NCBI GenBank assembly: GCA_022511055.1
Contig: JAFLSH010000025.1
Location: 1-15,801, forward strand
Source of the DNA: Prevotella sp.
GTDB lineage: Bacteria > Bacteroidota > Bacteroidia > Bacteroidales > Bacteroidaceae
Length of the DNA: 15,801 nt
Reading direction: 5' to 3'
In this document: piece by piece, positions 1 to 8,758 of the stretch
Layout of the letters: each line of letters opens with the position of its first letter
Position numbering within the stretch: the first letter of the stretch is position 1
The notes under the pieces: generated by a model
The model's database searches: none
Seen by the model: the letters and a program-made list of their open reading frames with translations, nothing else
What the model was told of the DNA's origin: nothing
Translations under genes and position numbers: made by a program

Positions 1-336
1 AACGTGAAGGATACCATCCCCAGCACCGTGAAGTACTATGTTCTTGACACGGCTAAGCGCCTGTTCACACTGGCAGAAGACGGTAAGGTGGCAGCCAACA
101 CCATGTACCTCGTCATGCTTGACAAGATTATCGAGGCCAACACGCCTGACTTCGTTCCTACTGTCATCTACTTTGAAGAGCCGACAGAAGACGAGGAGAC
201 TGGCATCAAGACTGCTACCAAGAAGCCGGCCATGAAGAGCAATGCCTACTACACACTGGGCGGCCAGCAAGTGGCTACGCCGAAGGAGAACGGCATCTAC
301 ATCTTCGATGGCAAGAAGGTCATCTTCCGCAAGTAA
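1..336 (+). CDS. C-terminal part of a secreted Bacteroidales protein (5' end outside the window)
   Basis: The frame is open from the first base, so the start lies outside the window; the GTG at position 4 is probably just an internal valine. The visible 111 residues have two parts. The first (YYVLDTAKRLFTLAEDGKV, then AANTMYLVM, then an acidic TVIYFEEPTEDEETGIK) resembles the beta-rich module that often ends secreted Bacteroidales proteins. The last ~30 residues form a short tail (YYTLGGQQVATPKENGIYIF followed by DGKKVIFRK) like the C-terminal tails on many exported Prevotella and Bacteroides proteins, and similar to the tail of the 1006-residue protein encoded at 11717-14737. Whether the tail is a type IX secretion signal or only a surface module cannot be decided here. 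The main function lay in the missing N-terminal part. A hairpin terminator follows the stop codon. Confidence 0.8.
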   Translation, partial: NVKDTIPSTVKYYVLDTAKRLFTLAEDGKVAANTMYLVMLDKIIEANTPDFVPTVIYFEEPTEDEETGIKTATKKPAMKSNAYYTLGGQQVATPKENGIYIFDGKKVIFRK

Positions 337-350
337 GCGGTAACACTATC

Positions 351-390
351 ATGGGAATGTGCCGGCAAAAGAGGAACGGCGCATTCCCAT
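351..390 (+). terminator. Hairpin terminator after the first gene
   Basis: Bases 351-364 (ATGGGAATGTGCCG) pair with 377-390 (CGGCGCATTCCCAT) over 14 positions, one of them a G·U pair, around a 12-base loop. The T-rich TTCTTTT follows directly. It starts 14 bases after the stop codon of the preceding gene, as expected for an intrinsic terminator. It ends only 37 bases before the SusC start codon, so it would also lie in the leader of any SusC transcript begun further upstream. Confidence 0.7.
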
Positions 391-427
391 TTCTTTTACA
401 TAACCAACAAAAAATAAACACGCACGT

Positions 428-3400
428 ATGCAAAACAAGAGGAAATCATGGGCATGGATAGCAGTGGCAGCACTGACACTGGCTAACCCACAGCACACGC
501 TGGCCGAAACGGCCGCGCCCGCTGCCGACCCTGCCGTCAACCAGGCAGACACGCCCACGGCACTGCTCGTGTCGGGCCGCGTGGTCGACGAAGAGGGAGA
601 GCCGCTGATAGGTGTGGCTATCCGCGTCAAAGACAAGAAGGCGGCTACCGTGACACGTGAGAACGGAGAGTTTACAATCGGAACAACAGGCCCGGTCGCC
701 GTGCTGGAATTCACCTATATCGGCATGAAGAAGCAGACCGTCACCGTCCGCGAACACAAGGAAAACCTGGTGGTGAAGATGGCGGTCGACCACCATCAGG
801 TAAGTGAGGTGGTGGTGACTGGCTACCAGAGCATGTCGCGCCGCGAGTCGGCAGCTGCCATCTCGCAGGTGAAGATGGAAGATGTGTTTGAGCCCAGCGC
901 CATGAACCTCGACCAGATGTTGCAGGGAAAGATTCCCGGCATGGCCGTCATGATGCAGTCGGGCGAGCCGAGCAGCACACCCACCATCCGCATACGTGGT
1001 AACTCGACCATTAACGGCAACAAGGCGCCGGTCTGGGTGGTCGATGGCGTGATTATGTCAGACATTGTGCCGTTCACGGCCTCTGACCTGAACAGCCCTG
1101 ATGCGGCCTACCTGATTGGTAACGCCATCTCGGGCCTCTCGCCACAGGATATTGAGACCATCACGGTGCTGAAAGATGCCTCGGCCACGGCCATCTACGG
1201 TGTAAAGGCCGCCAATGGTGTCATCGTCGTCACCACCAAGCGCGGTAAGGTGTCGGCACCAACCATTACCTATGATTTCAACCTGAACGTGGGCACAAAG
1301 CCCAGCTACAGCAACTTCAGCCAGATGAACTCGCAGGAGCGTGTGCAGCTGTCGAAGGACATCTATGATGCGCGCCTGAAATATCCGCGCATACCAACAA
1401 GCCAGAGCTTTGAAGGCGCACTGCAACGCCTGCTGAGCAAGAAGATTACGCAGGCAGAGTTTGAAGAAGAGGTGCGATACTTCGAGACCCTGAACACTGA
1501 CTGGTTTGACCTGCTGTTCCGCCATGCAGCCACACAAAACCACAACGTATCACTGAACGGCGGTACGGAGCGCATACGCTACTACTCGTCTGTCAGCTAC
1601 AACAACAGCCCCGGTATAGCCAAGGGCTCGGAGAGTGACCGTTTCACGGCGCTGAACAAGCTCTTCGTGAAAATCAACAACATCTTTGATGCTGACCTGA
1701 AACTGGAAATCAGCAACCAGAACAACACGGGTTTCTACACTGTAACCCCCTTCCCCTACGCCTTCAACACGGCAAGAACGATTCCCGCCTACAATCCTGA
1801 TGGCAGTCTGTACTTCTATTCACAGGCATCAACCACCTCAGAGAACGGCGTGACTTACAACATACTGAACGAACTGAACACCACGGGCGCAAAGAGTACC
1901 TCGCGCCGCATGGGTGGCGTGTTCAACTTCAACGCCCGCCCGATAAAAGGGCTCACCTACACGCTGACCGCCTCCTACTACTGGAACAACAACCGCAACT
2001 ATAGGTGGGCTACAGACCAGTCTTACTGGGTATCGAACAAGCGTGGCTATGCCTACGGTGCCTACGAATTCGAAGACAGCCAATTCCAGTCGTCAGTCAT
2101 TCCCATGGGTGGCATCTATGACTTATCGCAGACTGCGAACAGCTCCTATACTATCCGTAACACCGTCAACTACATCAACACCTTTGCCGAGAAGCACGAA
2201 GTGAACGTCTACGGCGGTATTGAGGCGCGCGCCGACAAATATGTGGGCCACAACCAGGAGTTCTATGGCTGGAATGACAAATACGGACAGAATATTGAGC
2301 CGTTCTATACCAACAGCTATTTGAATCAACAGTCAAATGGCTCTTTTGCGCCAACACTGACTGACCAGAAGACACAGATTGCCTCGTACTTCGGCACGGC
2401 CAGCTATACCTTCAACAACCGCTACGTCATCAATGGCAACATCCGTTCAGACGGTGCCAACAAGTTCGGCAGCAACCCGAAGTACCGCTGGCTGCCAACG
2501 TGGTCGGTGGCCGGAAAATGGTATGTATCGAATGAGAAAATCTTCCGTAACTGGCAGTTCTTAGATAATTTTGCCATCCGCGCCTCATACGGTGTGCAGG
2601 GTAACATCCATGAAGATGCCACGCCATACCTGATTGCCCGCATGGCGCGCTTTAACACAGACACGGGGCTGCGGCCGGCCTACATCAACAAGCTGCCTAA
2701 CCCAGATTTGCGCTGGGAGAGAACAAAATCGTACAACATCGGTATAGATGCCTCGTTCTTTGAAGGCCGCTTGACATTTACCGCCGACTACTACCAGAAG
2801 CGCACCTCTGACCTGATTACTGACATGCAGGTGTCGCCCACCACGGGTCGCATCTACCTGTCAATGAATGCCGGTAAGGCCATCAACAAGGGTTATGAAG
2901 GCGTCATCAGCGGCGATATTATCCGCAGCAAGCTGATAGACTGGAACTTGTCGCTCAACCTGTCGCACAACACCAACGAGATACAGTATGCCTACGAAGC
3001 CAGTCTGACCGATACTGAGAAATACAAGGCCATGCTAAAGGGTAATGTAGCCACTATTGGCCAGCCCCTCGGCACTATCTATTCGTTCAAGTATGCCGGG
3101 CTGTCAGAGGAGAACGGCTACCCGCTGTTCTACACCATTGATGGCCGCAAGGTGCATGAGGGTGACTATGAAGTCATGGAGCTGGTGCCCTCAGGGAGCA
3201 TCTATCCAGACCTGACTGGCGGTATTGACACCCGCATCACCTACAGGAAAAATCTGAGCCTCAGCATTGGCTTCAGCTATCAGGTCGGCGGAGTGAGGCG
3301 TCTGCCAGATATTTATCAGTCGGGCAACTATGCCTTCGACCCGGTACACAACGTTCCCCGGGAGTTCGTAGACCGCTGGCGCCAGCCCGGCGATGAAGCC

Positions 3401-3760
3401 ACAGCCAAGTTCCCCGCACTGTATGACACCACCATTGCAGATGAATTCCCCAAAGAACTGAAGGGGCTGTACGATACCACTTCGTCAATCGTTGATGTGA
3501 GAATGGTCAACATGTACGATCAATGTGACTATCGCGTAGCCAAGAGCGACTTTCTGCGCCTGCGCAACGTAACACTGAGCTACCGCCTGCCGCACAAGTG
3601 GCTGAAGCCATTGAACATACGCGAGACTACGGTGCGCCTGCAAGGCAGTAACCTGTTCATACTGAAAGACAGCAAGTGGCAAGGTCTGGACCCGGAAACG
3701 GCCTACGCCAACATGCCTATTCTGCCGAGCTATAACTTAGGAATCAATATCATGTTCTAA
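428..3760 (+). CDS. SusC/RagA-family TonB-dependent outer-membrane transporter
   Basis: This 1110-residue protein is a full-length SusC-type channel that imports large ligands through the outer membrane, driven by TonB and capped by its SusD partner. Visible parts in order: signal peptide (residues 1-26, cleavage after HTLA); a carboxypeptidase-regulatory-like N-terminal domain (~48-120, VSGRVVDEEGEPLIGVAIRV); TonB box SEVVVTGYQ (~126-134); plug domain (~137-275) with MLQGKIPGM, TIRIRGNST, PVWVVDG, and DIETITVLKDASATAIYG followed by ANGVIVVTTKRG; then a beta-barrel ending in an aromatic residue (YNLGINIMF), typical of outer-membrane barrels. The SusD gene follows 21 bases later. No sigma/anti-sigma or hybrid two-component regulator is visible beside it, and no TAnnTTTG box was found in the 91 bases upstream. 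The substrate cannot be told from the sequence. Confidence 0.96.
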   Translation: MQNKRKSWAWIAVAALTLANPQHTLAETAAPAADPAVNQADTPTALLVSGRVVDEEGEPLIGVAIRVKDKKAATVTRENGEFTIGTTGPVAVLEFTYIGMKKQTVTVREHKENLVVKMAVDHHQVSEVVVTGYQSMSRRESAAAISQVKMEDVFEPSAMNLDQMLQGKIPGMAVMMQSGEPSSTPTIRIRGNSTINGNKAPVWVVDGVIMSDIVPFTASDLNSPDAAYLIGNAISGLSPQDIETITVLKDASATAIYGVKAANGVIVVTTKRGKVSAPTITYDFNLNVGTKPSYSNFSQMNSQERVQLSKDIYDARLKYPRIPTSQSFEGALQRLLSKKITQAEFEEEVRYFETLNTDWFDLLFRHAATQNHNVSLNGGTERIRYYSSVSYNNSPGIAKGSESDRFTALNKLFVKINNIFDADLKLEISNQNNTGFYTVTPFPYAFNTARTIPAYNPDGSLYFYSQASTTSENGVTYNILNELNTTGAKSTSRRMGGVFNFNARPIKGLTYTLTASYYWNNNRNYRWATDQSYWVSNKRGYAYGAYEFEDSQFQSSVIPMGGIYDLSQTANSSYTIRNTVNYINTFAEKHEVNVYGGIEARADKYVGHNQEFYGWNDKYGQNIEPFYTNSYLNQQSNGSFAPTLTDQKTQIASYFGTASYTFNNRYVINGNIRSDGANKFGSNPKYRWLPTWSVAGKWYVSNEKIFRNWQFLDNFAIRASYGVQGNIHEDATPYLIARMARFNTDTGLRPAYINKLPNPDLRWERTKSYNIGIDASFFEGRLTFTADYYQKRTSDLITDMQVSPTTGRIYLSMNAGKAINKGYEGVISGDIIRSKLIDWNLSLNLSHNTNEIQYAYEASLTDTEKYKAMLKGNVATIGQPLGTIYSFKYAGLSEENGYPLFYTIDGRKVHEGDYEVMELVPSGSIYPDLTGGIDTRITYRKNLSLSIGFSYQVGGVRRLPDIYQSGNYAFDPVHNVPREFVDRWRQPGDEATAKFPALYDTTIADEFPKELKGLYDTTSSIVDVRMVNMYDQCDYRVAKSDFLRLRNVTLSYRLPHKWLKPLNIRETTVRLQGSNLFILKDSKWQGLDPETAYANMPILPSYNLGINIMF

Positions 3761-3781
3761 ATATTAGGAGAAAAACATATC

Positions 3782-5359
3782 ATGACAAGACTATATAAAT
3801 TCATAACATTGGCAGCACTGCTCGTGCTGACTTCGTGCAGTGACTGGCTGAAAGAAGACTCGCCCGATTTGCTCATCCCAAAAGATGTGGCAGAGTTCCA
3901 GGCCGTGCTTTACGGTGAGGGCTATCCCAACAGGTCGCAAAGCTATACTGGCCTATATTCCCAGTTCACCACAACCTGCGACTTTGTACACATGATGACA
4001 GATGATGTGCAGGTAATGACCAAAAGTGATTCGCGTTCCACACTCATGGAAGGTGATGATGACTATGGGCTGTCTGAAGGCCGGGGCGCTTTCACATGGG
4101 CACAGGATTTGGAGTACTATGATGTTAATTATGGCTGTTTTTACCGTGACCGCTATACCAATATCATGGCTTGCAACATCATCATTGAGAATGCCGAGAC
4201 CATGACAGGTGACCCTGACAGGGTGGCCTCAACCGTGGCGCAGGCATACGCCCTGCGCGCCTGGAACTACCTGTGGCTGGTCAACCTGTATGCCCCACCC
4301 TACAATGAGGAAACGGCAGCCACAGACATGGGCGTGGTCATTCGTCTGAAGAGTGATATTGCAAGAGACCAGCCGGCGCGCAACACCATGAAAGAAGTGT
4401 ATGACCAGATTAACGCTGACTTAGACCGCTCGCTCGAGCTATGGGAGAAAGCCCACTTCAGCCGCAACATATATCTGCTGTCGCAGCGCGCCACCTACAT
4501 CATCAAGTGCCGTGCCGCCTTGTATCAGGGGCATTGGGATGATGTAATTAAGTACGGTACGCTGCTTTCGGAAAGCAACTGGGACCTCTACAATCTCAGC
4601 GGGCTTGCCAAGTCTTCCATGACTAACGTTGGCAGTTCAGGTAACTACGCCTTCCTGGACCCGGATAATAACCCGGAGATTACTTTCTGCTACGGTGGGG
4701 TTACATTCTCCAGCAACAGGTTTATGGGCAATATCCGACTGATTAAAGATGCCACTTTTGCACCTTCACAGGAACAGGAAGGAGACCTGCTTCTCATGTA
4801 TGAGCCAGGCGACCAGCGCCGCTACGCCTTCTTCCAGCAGTCGAGAGAAGACGGGCAGGGTATTTCGGATTATCGCAATGCACCGAACAAGTCATACATC
4901 TACAATATCCACTCGCAGGCACTGCGCACCAGTGAGGCCCTGCTCAGTGTGGCTGAGGCTTACGCACAGCGCAACACGGGCAATGACCAGGCTGAGGCCA
5001 TCAGGCTGCTGAACCTGCTACGCATGAATCGTTTCACGGAAAGCACCTATCAGGAACTGACAGCCGCCGACTTCAGCTCACAACAAAAGCTGTTGCAGTT
5101 CGTGCGTGATGAGCGCCGCCGCGAGTTCTGCTTCGAAGATATTCACCGCTGGGTTGACCTGCGCCGCTATGGTTGCCCGCGGATTGTTCACACTTATTAT
5201 GCCTCGAAGAATGCCGCCCCGGAAGTCTATGTGCTGGAAAAGGGAGACCGTAACTACACGCTGGAACTGCCACAGGAAGAGCTGGACTTCAACAAGGTGA
5301 TTCAGACCATTAACCGCCGAGTCATAGAGGCAGGCGGGCTCAACAATGAAACAGAATAA
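3782..5359 (+). CDS. SusD/RagB-family surface lipoprotein
   Basis: The 525-residue protein is the ligand-binding lid that sits on the SusC barrel at the cell surface. Its lipoprotein signal peptide ends in LTSC with the lipidated cysteine at residue 19; acidic residues follow closely (SDWLKEDSPD), in line with surface-exported Bacteroidota lipoproteins. The helical SusD core shows at YALRAWNYLWLVNLYAPPYN (~156-175), and the conserved C-terminal SusD/RagB motif at DERRREFCFEDIHRWVDLRR (~443-462). Length fits the family. AGGAG (3766-3770) lies 11 bases before the ATG. Pairing with the upstream SusC is the invariant arrangement for these importers. The binding specificity is unknown: no glycan-degrading enzyme is encoded nearby. 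Confidence 0.95.
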   Translation: MTRLYKFITLAALLVLTSCSDWLKEDSPDLLIPKDVAEFQAVLYGEGYPNRSQSYTGLYSQFTTTCDFVHMMTDDVQVMTKSDSRSTLMEGDDDYGLSEGRGAFTWAQDLEYYDVNYGCFYRDRYTNIMACNIIIENAETMTGDPDRVASTVAQAYALRAWNYLWLVNLYAPPYNEETAATDMGVVIRLKSDIARDQPARNTMKEVYDQINADLDRSLELWEKAHFSRNIYLLSQRATYIIKCRAALYQGHWDDVIKYGTLLSESNWDLYNLSGLAKSSMTNVGSSGNYAFLDPDNNPEITFCYGGVTFSSNRFMGNIRLIKDATFAPSQEQEGDLLLMYEPGDQRRYAFFQQSREDGQGISDYRNAPNKSYIYNIHSQALRTSEALLSVAEAYAQRNTGNDQAEAIRLLNLLRMNRFTESTYQELTAADFSSQQKLLQFVRDERRREFCFEDIHRWVDLRRYGCPRIVHTYYASKNAAPEVYVLEKGDRNYTLELPQEELDFNKVIQTINRRVIEAGGLNNETE

Positions 5360-5366
5360 TACAACT

Positions 5367-6329
5367 ATGAAGAGACTATCCTATCTAAGCGCTGCACTTT
5401 TTGCTATCATGCTTGCAGCCTGCTCGTCTGAAGATGACCTGACACCCAAGGTCGACACCAGCAACGAGTACGCAACCTATATCATGGCCAACAAAGACCG
5501 CACACCGACTGACTCGCTCATCTATGAGTGGCTCACGGAGTATAACACGTATATTGTCTACAACTTCCGTGATAATGACATCAAGTGGCAGTGGTCTGGC
5601 AAGATGAATATCAGCTACACGCCCTACGACCCTGAGTCAGAGAGTGACATGAACCTGCTGATGAAGCACCTGAACCTCGTTAAGACTGCCTTCTTTGACA
5701 ATTATGAGACTGACTTTCTGCGCCAGAGCCTGCCTTACAAGCTGTTCTTCGTCAAATCGCTAAAAGGTAGTGGTTTCGATTCATTCGGCGAGGCCAGCTA
5801 TACGGCGCTGTCAAACAGCCAAGATGCTATCCTCATTGCCTATCTGCAACCCAACGGCCGTGCCTACTCGCAGGCGACCATGGAATCGGAAATGAGTGGT
5901 ATTTTCGGCGGCTTCTTCTATGACAAGCTCGATGTCAAGCCCCTCAAATTCCTCAACAGCCGCGTTCCTGTGAACTATGACTTGGTATCTGTTCCCGCAG
6001 ACCCAAAGGTTGAGGCAGAGCTTGCCATTAAGCCAGACTTTGCTAACCAAGAGCATGATGCCAATGTCTGCGGTTACGTGAAAGCCTACCTGCCAACACA
6101 CGTTAAAGTGCCAACGGAAGTACAGGATTTCACCGACTATCTGTGGTTTATCACCCAGAACAAGGGCTCGTGGATTCGGCAGCGCACACAGTTCTATAAG
6201 CGGCTGGCACAGCGCGGCTCTTACTTCATCGAGTTCTATCAGGAAGTGCTGGGGCAAGACCTGATTGCGCAGCAAAACCGCAAGTTCCCCAACGACCCGG
6301 TGACTATTGACGACTTTAAATGGCAATAA
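5367..6329 (+). CDS. Lipoprotein related to substrate import-associated zinc metallohydrolases, with a lost HExxH motif
   Basis: The 320-residue lipoprotein has its lipidated cysteine at residue 19 (MLAAC) followed by SSEDD. Its overall plan (N-terminal helical WLTEYNTYIVYNF stretch, LPYKLFFVKS strand, a mid-protein helix, a late DFTDYLWFI stretch, C-terminal helices) matches what I recall of the lipoprotein metallohydrolases encoded beside SusC/SusD genes (Peptidase_Mx1-like; TIGR04549). Where the family has HExxH, this protein reads S174-E175-M176-S177-G178: the glutamate remains but both zinc-ligand histidines are replaced. The region of the expected third ligand reads QDFTDY. It is therefore probably not a zinc hydrolase and may act as a binding or scaffold lipoprotein with SusCD. 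An in-frame ATG at 5346 would add seven residues and overlap susD by 14 bases; the 5367 start was preferred because it gives a standard lipoprotein signal and an A-rich upstream stretch. Confidence 0.78.
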   Translation: MKRLSYLSAALFAIMLAACSSEDDLTPKVDTSNEYATYIMANKDRTPTDSLIYEWLTEYNTYIVYNFRDNDIKWQWSGKMNISYTPYDPESESDMNLLMKHLNLVKTAFFDNYETDFLRQSLPYKLFFVKSLKGSGFDSFGEASYTALSNSQDAILIAYLQPNGRAYSQATMESEMSGIFGGFFYDKLDVKPLKFLNSRVPVNYDLVSVPADPKVEAELAIKPDFANQEHDANVCGYVKAYLPTHVKVPTEVQDFTDYLWFITQNKGSWIRQRTQFYKRLAQRGSYFIEFYQEVLGQDLIAQQNRKFPNDPVTIDDFKWQ

Positions 6330-6355
6330 TAAGACTAAATAAACAACCAACAGAA

Positions 6356-7576
6356 ATGAGACGACTAATTCTATCATTGACACTGTCCTTGTGCGGCCTG
6401 ATGGTCAGCGCACAGGGCATTGTGTTCCAAGACAATGCGCCATGGGATAGCATTGTAGCCCAGGCACAACAGGAAAACAAGCTGATTTTCATCGACTGCT
6501 ACACCACATGGTGCGGCCCTTGCAAGGCGCTGGCGAAAGAGATATTCCCGCAGCAGCAGGTGGGAGACTACTTTAACCCGAACTTTATCTGTGTCAAGTA
6601 TGACATGGAGAAGGGAGACGGAAAGATGCTCAACGAGAAATACAAGTCACACATTATCGGCTACCCCACCCTGCTCTTCATCGACAAGAATCAGGAGGTA
6701 AAACAGCAGCTGGCCGGCTATCAGGAGGCTGATGTGCTGCTCACCGCAGCCAAGCAGGTGCAGCAGGGGCGTGACCTCTTCACGCTGCAAAAGGAGTACA
6801 AGGAGGGAAGGCGTGATATCGGTTTCCTCAATGACTACATTGGCAGTCTGAATGCGGCCTTCATGAAAGAAGAGGCCCAGCAGGTGGCCAAGGAGTACCT
6901 TGATACCCACGAGCCCGAGACACTTGACAACGATACGGTATGGAGTGCCGTTGGACAGTATGTGACTGACATTCACAGCCCACACTTTGAGTATCTTGTG
7001 GGCCATGCCGCCCGCTATGGCGGTGTGCTGAAGCGCAACCGCGAAGAGATTAATTTCCAGATTAAGGTCAGCTGCGAGCGTGAACTGCGTGACAAACTGC
7101 GCATCACCTTCGATAGCACAGGCGTAGCCGCGCCGCTGCCCACAGACACGCTGTGGATGGAGAAAGTGGTCGGCTTCATGGAGAAGGTCGGCCTGCCTAA
7201 TGCAGACATAAACCGATACTACATCTATATCCACAAGCAACTGCTCAACGGCAACAATGATGAAGCCTGGCAGACGGTGAAGCGGGGTGTCTGGGCGCGC
7301 CTCAGCGGTTTCTACTCCATGCGGGTGGAAGAATACGTGGGCTATCTGCTGCCGCTGACCAAGGATAAGAAGGTGCTGAAAGACTACGCCAGCGTGATAG
7401 AGTCGTTCCAGCGCGGCAGAAAGGGTATGGGAAGCTATACAGCCTACAAGACCTTATCTGACATCAACCGCAAGCTGGGCAACAAGCAGCTGGCCGAGGA
7501 GCAGATGCAGACCTACATCACCGAGAGAGACAAGGAAATAAAGAAATTCCAGGAAATGTTTAATTTAACTGACTAA
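6356..7576 (+). CDS. Secreted thioredoxin-fold protein with a long helical C-terminal region
   Basis: The 406-residue protein starts with a signal peptide (MRRLILSLTLSLCGLMVSAQ) and should act in the periplasm. Residues ~22-130 form a thioredoxin fold: KLIFIDCYTTWCGPCKALAK with the redox pair C53/C56 in CGPC, and the cis-proline loop at GYPTLLFID (P104). Residues ~140-406 are mostly helical, with TPR-like spacing of aromatic and acidic residues, and show no second redox motif; in related Bacteroidota proteins such a region is common but poorly defined. An ATG at 6320 in the same frame would add MAIIRLNKQPTE ahead of the signal peptide and overlap the previous gene by 10 bases; 6356 places the signal peptide at the start. 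It lies 26 bases after the lipoprotein gene. Likely role (inference): reducing or isomerising disulfides in a transporter component or imported ligand. Confidence 0.88.
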   Translation: MRRLILSLTLSLCGLMVSAQGIVFQDNAPWDSIVAQAQQENKLIFIDCYTTWCGPCKALAKEIFPQQQVGDYFNPNFICVKYDMEKGDGKMLNEKYKSHIIGYPTLLFIDKNQEVKQQLAGYQEADVLLTAAKQVQQGRDLFTLQKEYKEGRRDIGFLNDYIGSLNAAFMKEEAQQVAKEYLDTHEPETLDNDTVWSAVGQYVTDIHSPHFEYLVGHAARYGGVLKRNREEINFQIKVSCERELRDKLRITFDSTGVAAPLPTDTLWMEKVVGFMEKVGLPNADINRYYIYIHKQLLNGNNDEAWQTVKRGVWARLSGFYSMRVEEYVGYLLPLTKDKKVLKDYASVIESFQRGRKGMGSYTAYKTLSDINRKLGNKQLAEEQMQTYITERDKEIKKFQEMFNLTD

Positions 7577-7584
7577 TAAAAGAC

Positions 7585-8688
7585 ATGAGAAAACTAAAAG
7601 CGACATTAGGATTGTTCGTAGCCATGGCATGCACTCAGGCGTATGCCCAGAATAGCTATAACATCACAGGCACTGCCGAAGGATTTGATGGTACGGTGGT
7701 GAAACTGACCGCAGAAGACAAGACAACCATCGACTCTACCGTAGTAGCTAACGGCAAGTTCCAGCTCACCGGCCCGCTGACCGTGCAGGTGGCTTCGCTG
7801 ACTGTCGGCACCGCCTCTGAGAACATCATTCTACATGAGAATCCCATGAATGTGGAATACAAGATGGCTACGGTGACCAGCAGGACCGGCGAGGCCACAG
7901 AGAGGCCGAGCCTCACCATCATCAATGACAAGGAGTATGAGCTGATGAAAGAAGTAAACGACAGCCAGCTGTTTGAAATCATCACCATGATGGCTATCGC
8001 ACTCAGCAGCGATTCTACCGCAGCTCCGCGCGACAGCATGGTGATGCTCTACACAACTATTCAGGAGCGGAACAAGGTCTTGCAAGACAGCGTGGTGCGC
8101 AACTGTAACGACAACTATGCGGCTGCCAACGTGATAAACCAGTTCATGGCGCGGGAAAAGACCTATGCCGAGCTGAAGCCGCTGTGGGATAACCTGACCC
8201 CGCGTGTCAAGGAGTCGGGCATCGGCAAGAAACTGGAAGCTACCATGCAGAAGCTGGCCGCCGTTGGCGTGGGCAGCATTGCACCTGACATTACCCTGCC
8301 TACGCCTGATGGCAAGGAGCTGAGCCTGTCTTCACTCCGCGGCAAGGTGGTGCTGCTCGACTTCTGGGCTTCCTGGTGCGGCCCCTGCCTGGCCGAAGCG
8401 CCCAATGTCAAGAAGGTCTACGACAAATACAAGGACAAGGGATTCGATGTGTTCGGTGTCTCACTCGACAAGGAGAGCCAGCGCGATGCCTGGCTGAAGG
8501 CCATCGAGAAGCACCAGCTGACCTGGCACCATGTCTCCTCGCTGAAGGGCTGGGAGTGCCCTGTTGCCGGGCTGTACAACGTGACTGCCATTCCGGCCAC
8601 GTTCCTCTTGGACCGCGAAGGCCGCATTGTGGCCACCAATTGTCGCGGCGAGAAGCTCGAAGAGGAAGTCTCGAAGCTCTGCAAGTAA
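7585..8688 (+). CDS. DUF4369/TlpA-like periplasmic thiol-disulfide oxidoreductase
   Basis: The 367-residue protein has a signal peptide ending at AYA (residues 1-21); VAMAC is not a proper lipobox, so it is predicted soluble. Residues ~24-115 form the beta-rich DUF4369-type domain (YNITGTAEGFDGTVVKLTAE, then TTIDSTVVANGKFQLTGPL) that commonly precedes TlpA domains in Bacteroidota. A helical linker follows. Residues ~235-366 are an AhpC/TSA-TlpA redoxin domain: GSIAPDITLPTPDGKELSLS, then KVVLLDFWASWCGPC with C265/C268, FGVSLDKE, and the cis-proline loop AIPATFLLDREG. Family members reduce disulfides in periplasmic or surface proteins. It begins 8 bases after the other thioredoxin-fold gene and is the last gene before a strong terminator, so it probably closes the SusC operon. 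Confidence 0.93.
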   Translation: MRKLKATLGLFVAMACTQAYAQNSYNITGTAEGFDGTVVKLTAEDKTTIDSTVVANGKFQLTGPLTVQVASLTVGTASENIILHENPMNVEYKMATVTSRTGEATERPSLTIINDKEYELMKEVNDSQLFEIITMMAIALSSDSTAAPRDSMVMLYTTIQERNKVLQDSVVRNCNDNYAAANVINQFMAREKTYAELKPLWDNLTPRVKESGIGKKLEATMQKLAAVGVGSIAPDITLPTPDGKELSLSSLRGKVVLLDFWASWCGPCLAEAPNVKKVYDKYKDKGFDVFGVSLDKESQRDAWLKAIEKHQLTWHHVSSLKGWECPVAGLYNVTAIPATFLLDREGRIVATNCRGEKLEEEVSKLCK

Positions 8689-8710
8689 AGCCAGGCAGCA
8701 AAAGCGCCCC

Positions 8711-8758
8711 AAATACCGACAAAACGGCACATCTTTCTGCCGTTTTGTCGGTATTTTT
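8711..8758 (+). terminator. Perfect 19-bp hairpin terminator ending the SusC operon
   Basis: Bases 8711-8729 are exactly complementary to 8738-8756 (core ACCGACAAAACGGCA), with an 8-base loop and a short T run (TATTTTT) at the end. It starts 22 bases after the TlpA-like stop codon. The A-run on the 5' side and T-run on the 3' side would let it work in either direction. Its right arm overlaps a candidate -33 element for clpB. Confidence 0.88.

Noticed and set aside
5811..6383. Minus-strand frame of 190 codons opposite the pseudo-metallohydrolase gene
   Set aside because: It looks like a shadow frame: it spans the gene junction, has no recognisable motif, and the + strand has a lipoprotein signal and operon context.
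6647..7240. Minus-strand frame of 197 codons inside the thioredoxin-fold gene
   Set aside because: Antisense shadow of a gene with a clear CGPC motif; no family resemblance in the translation.
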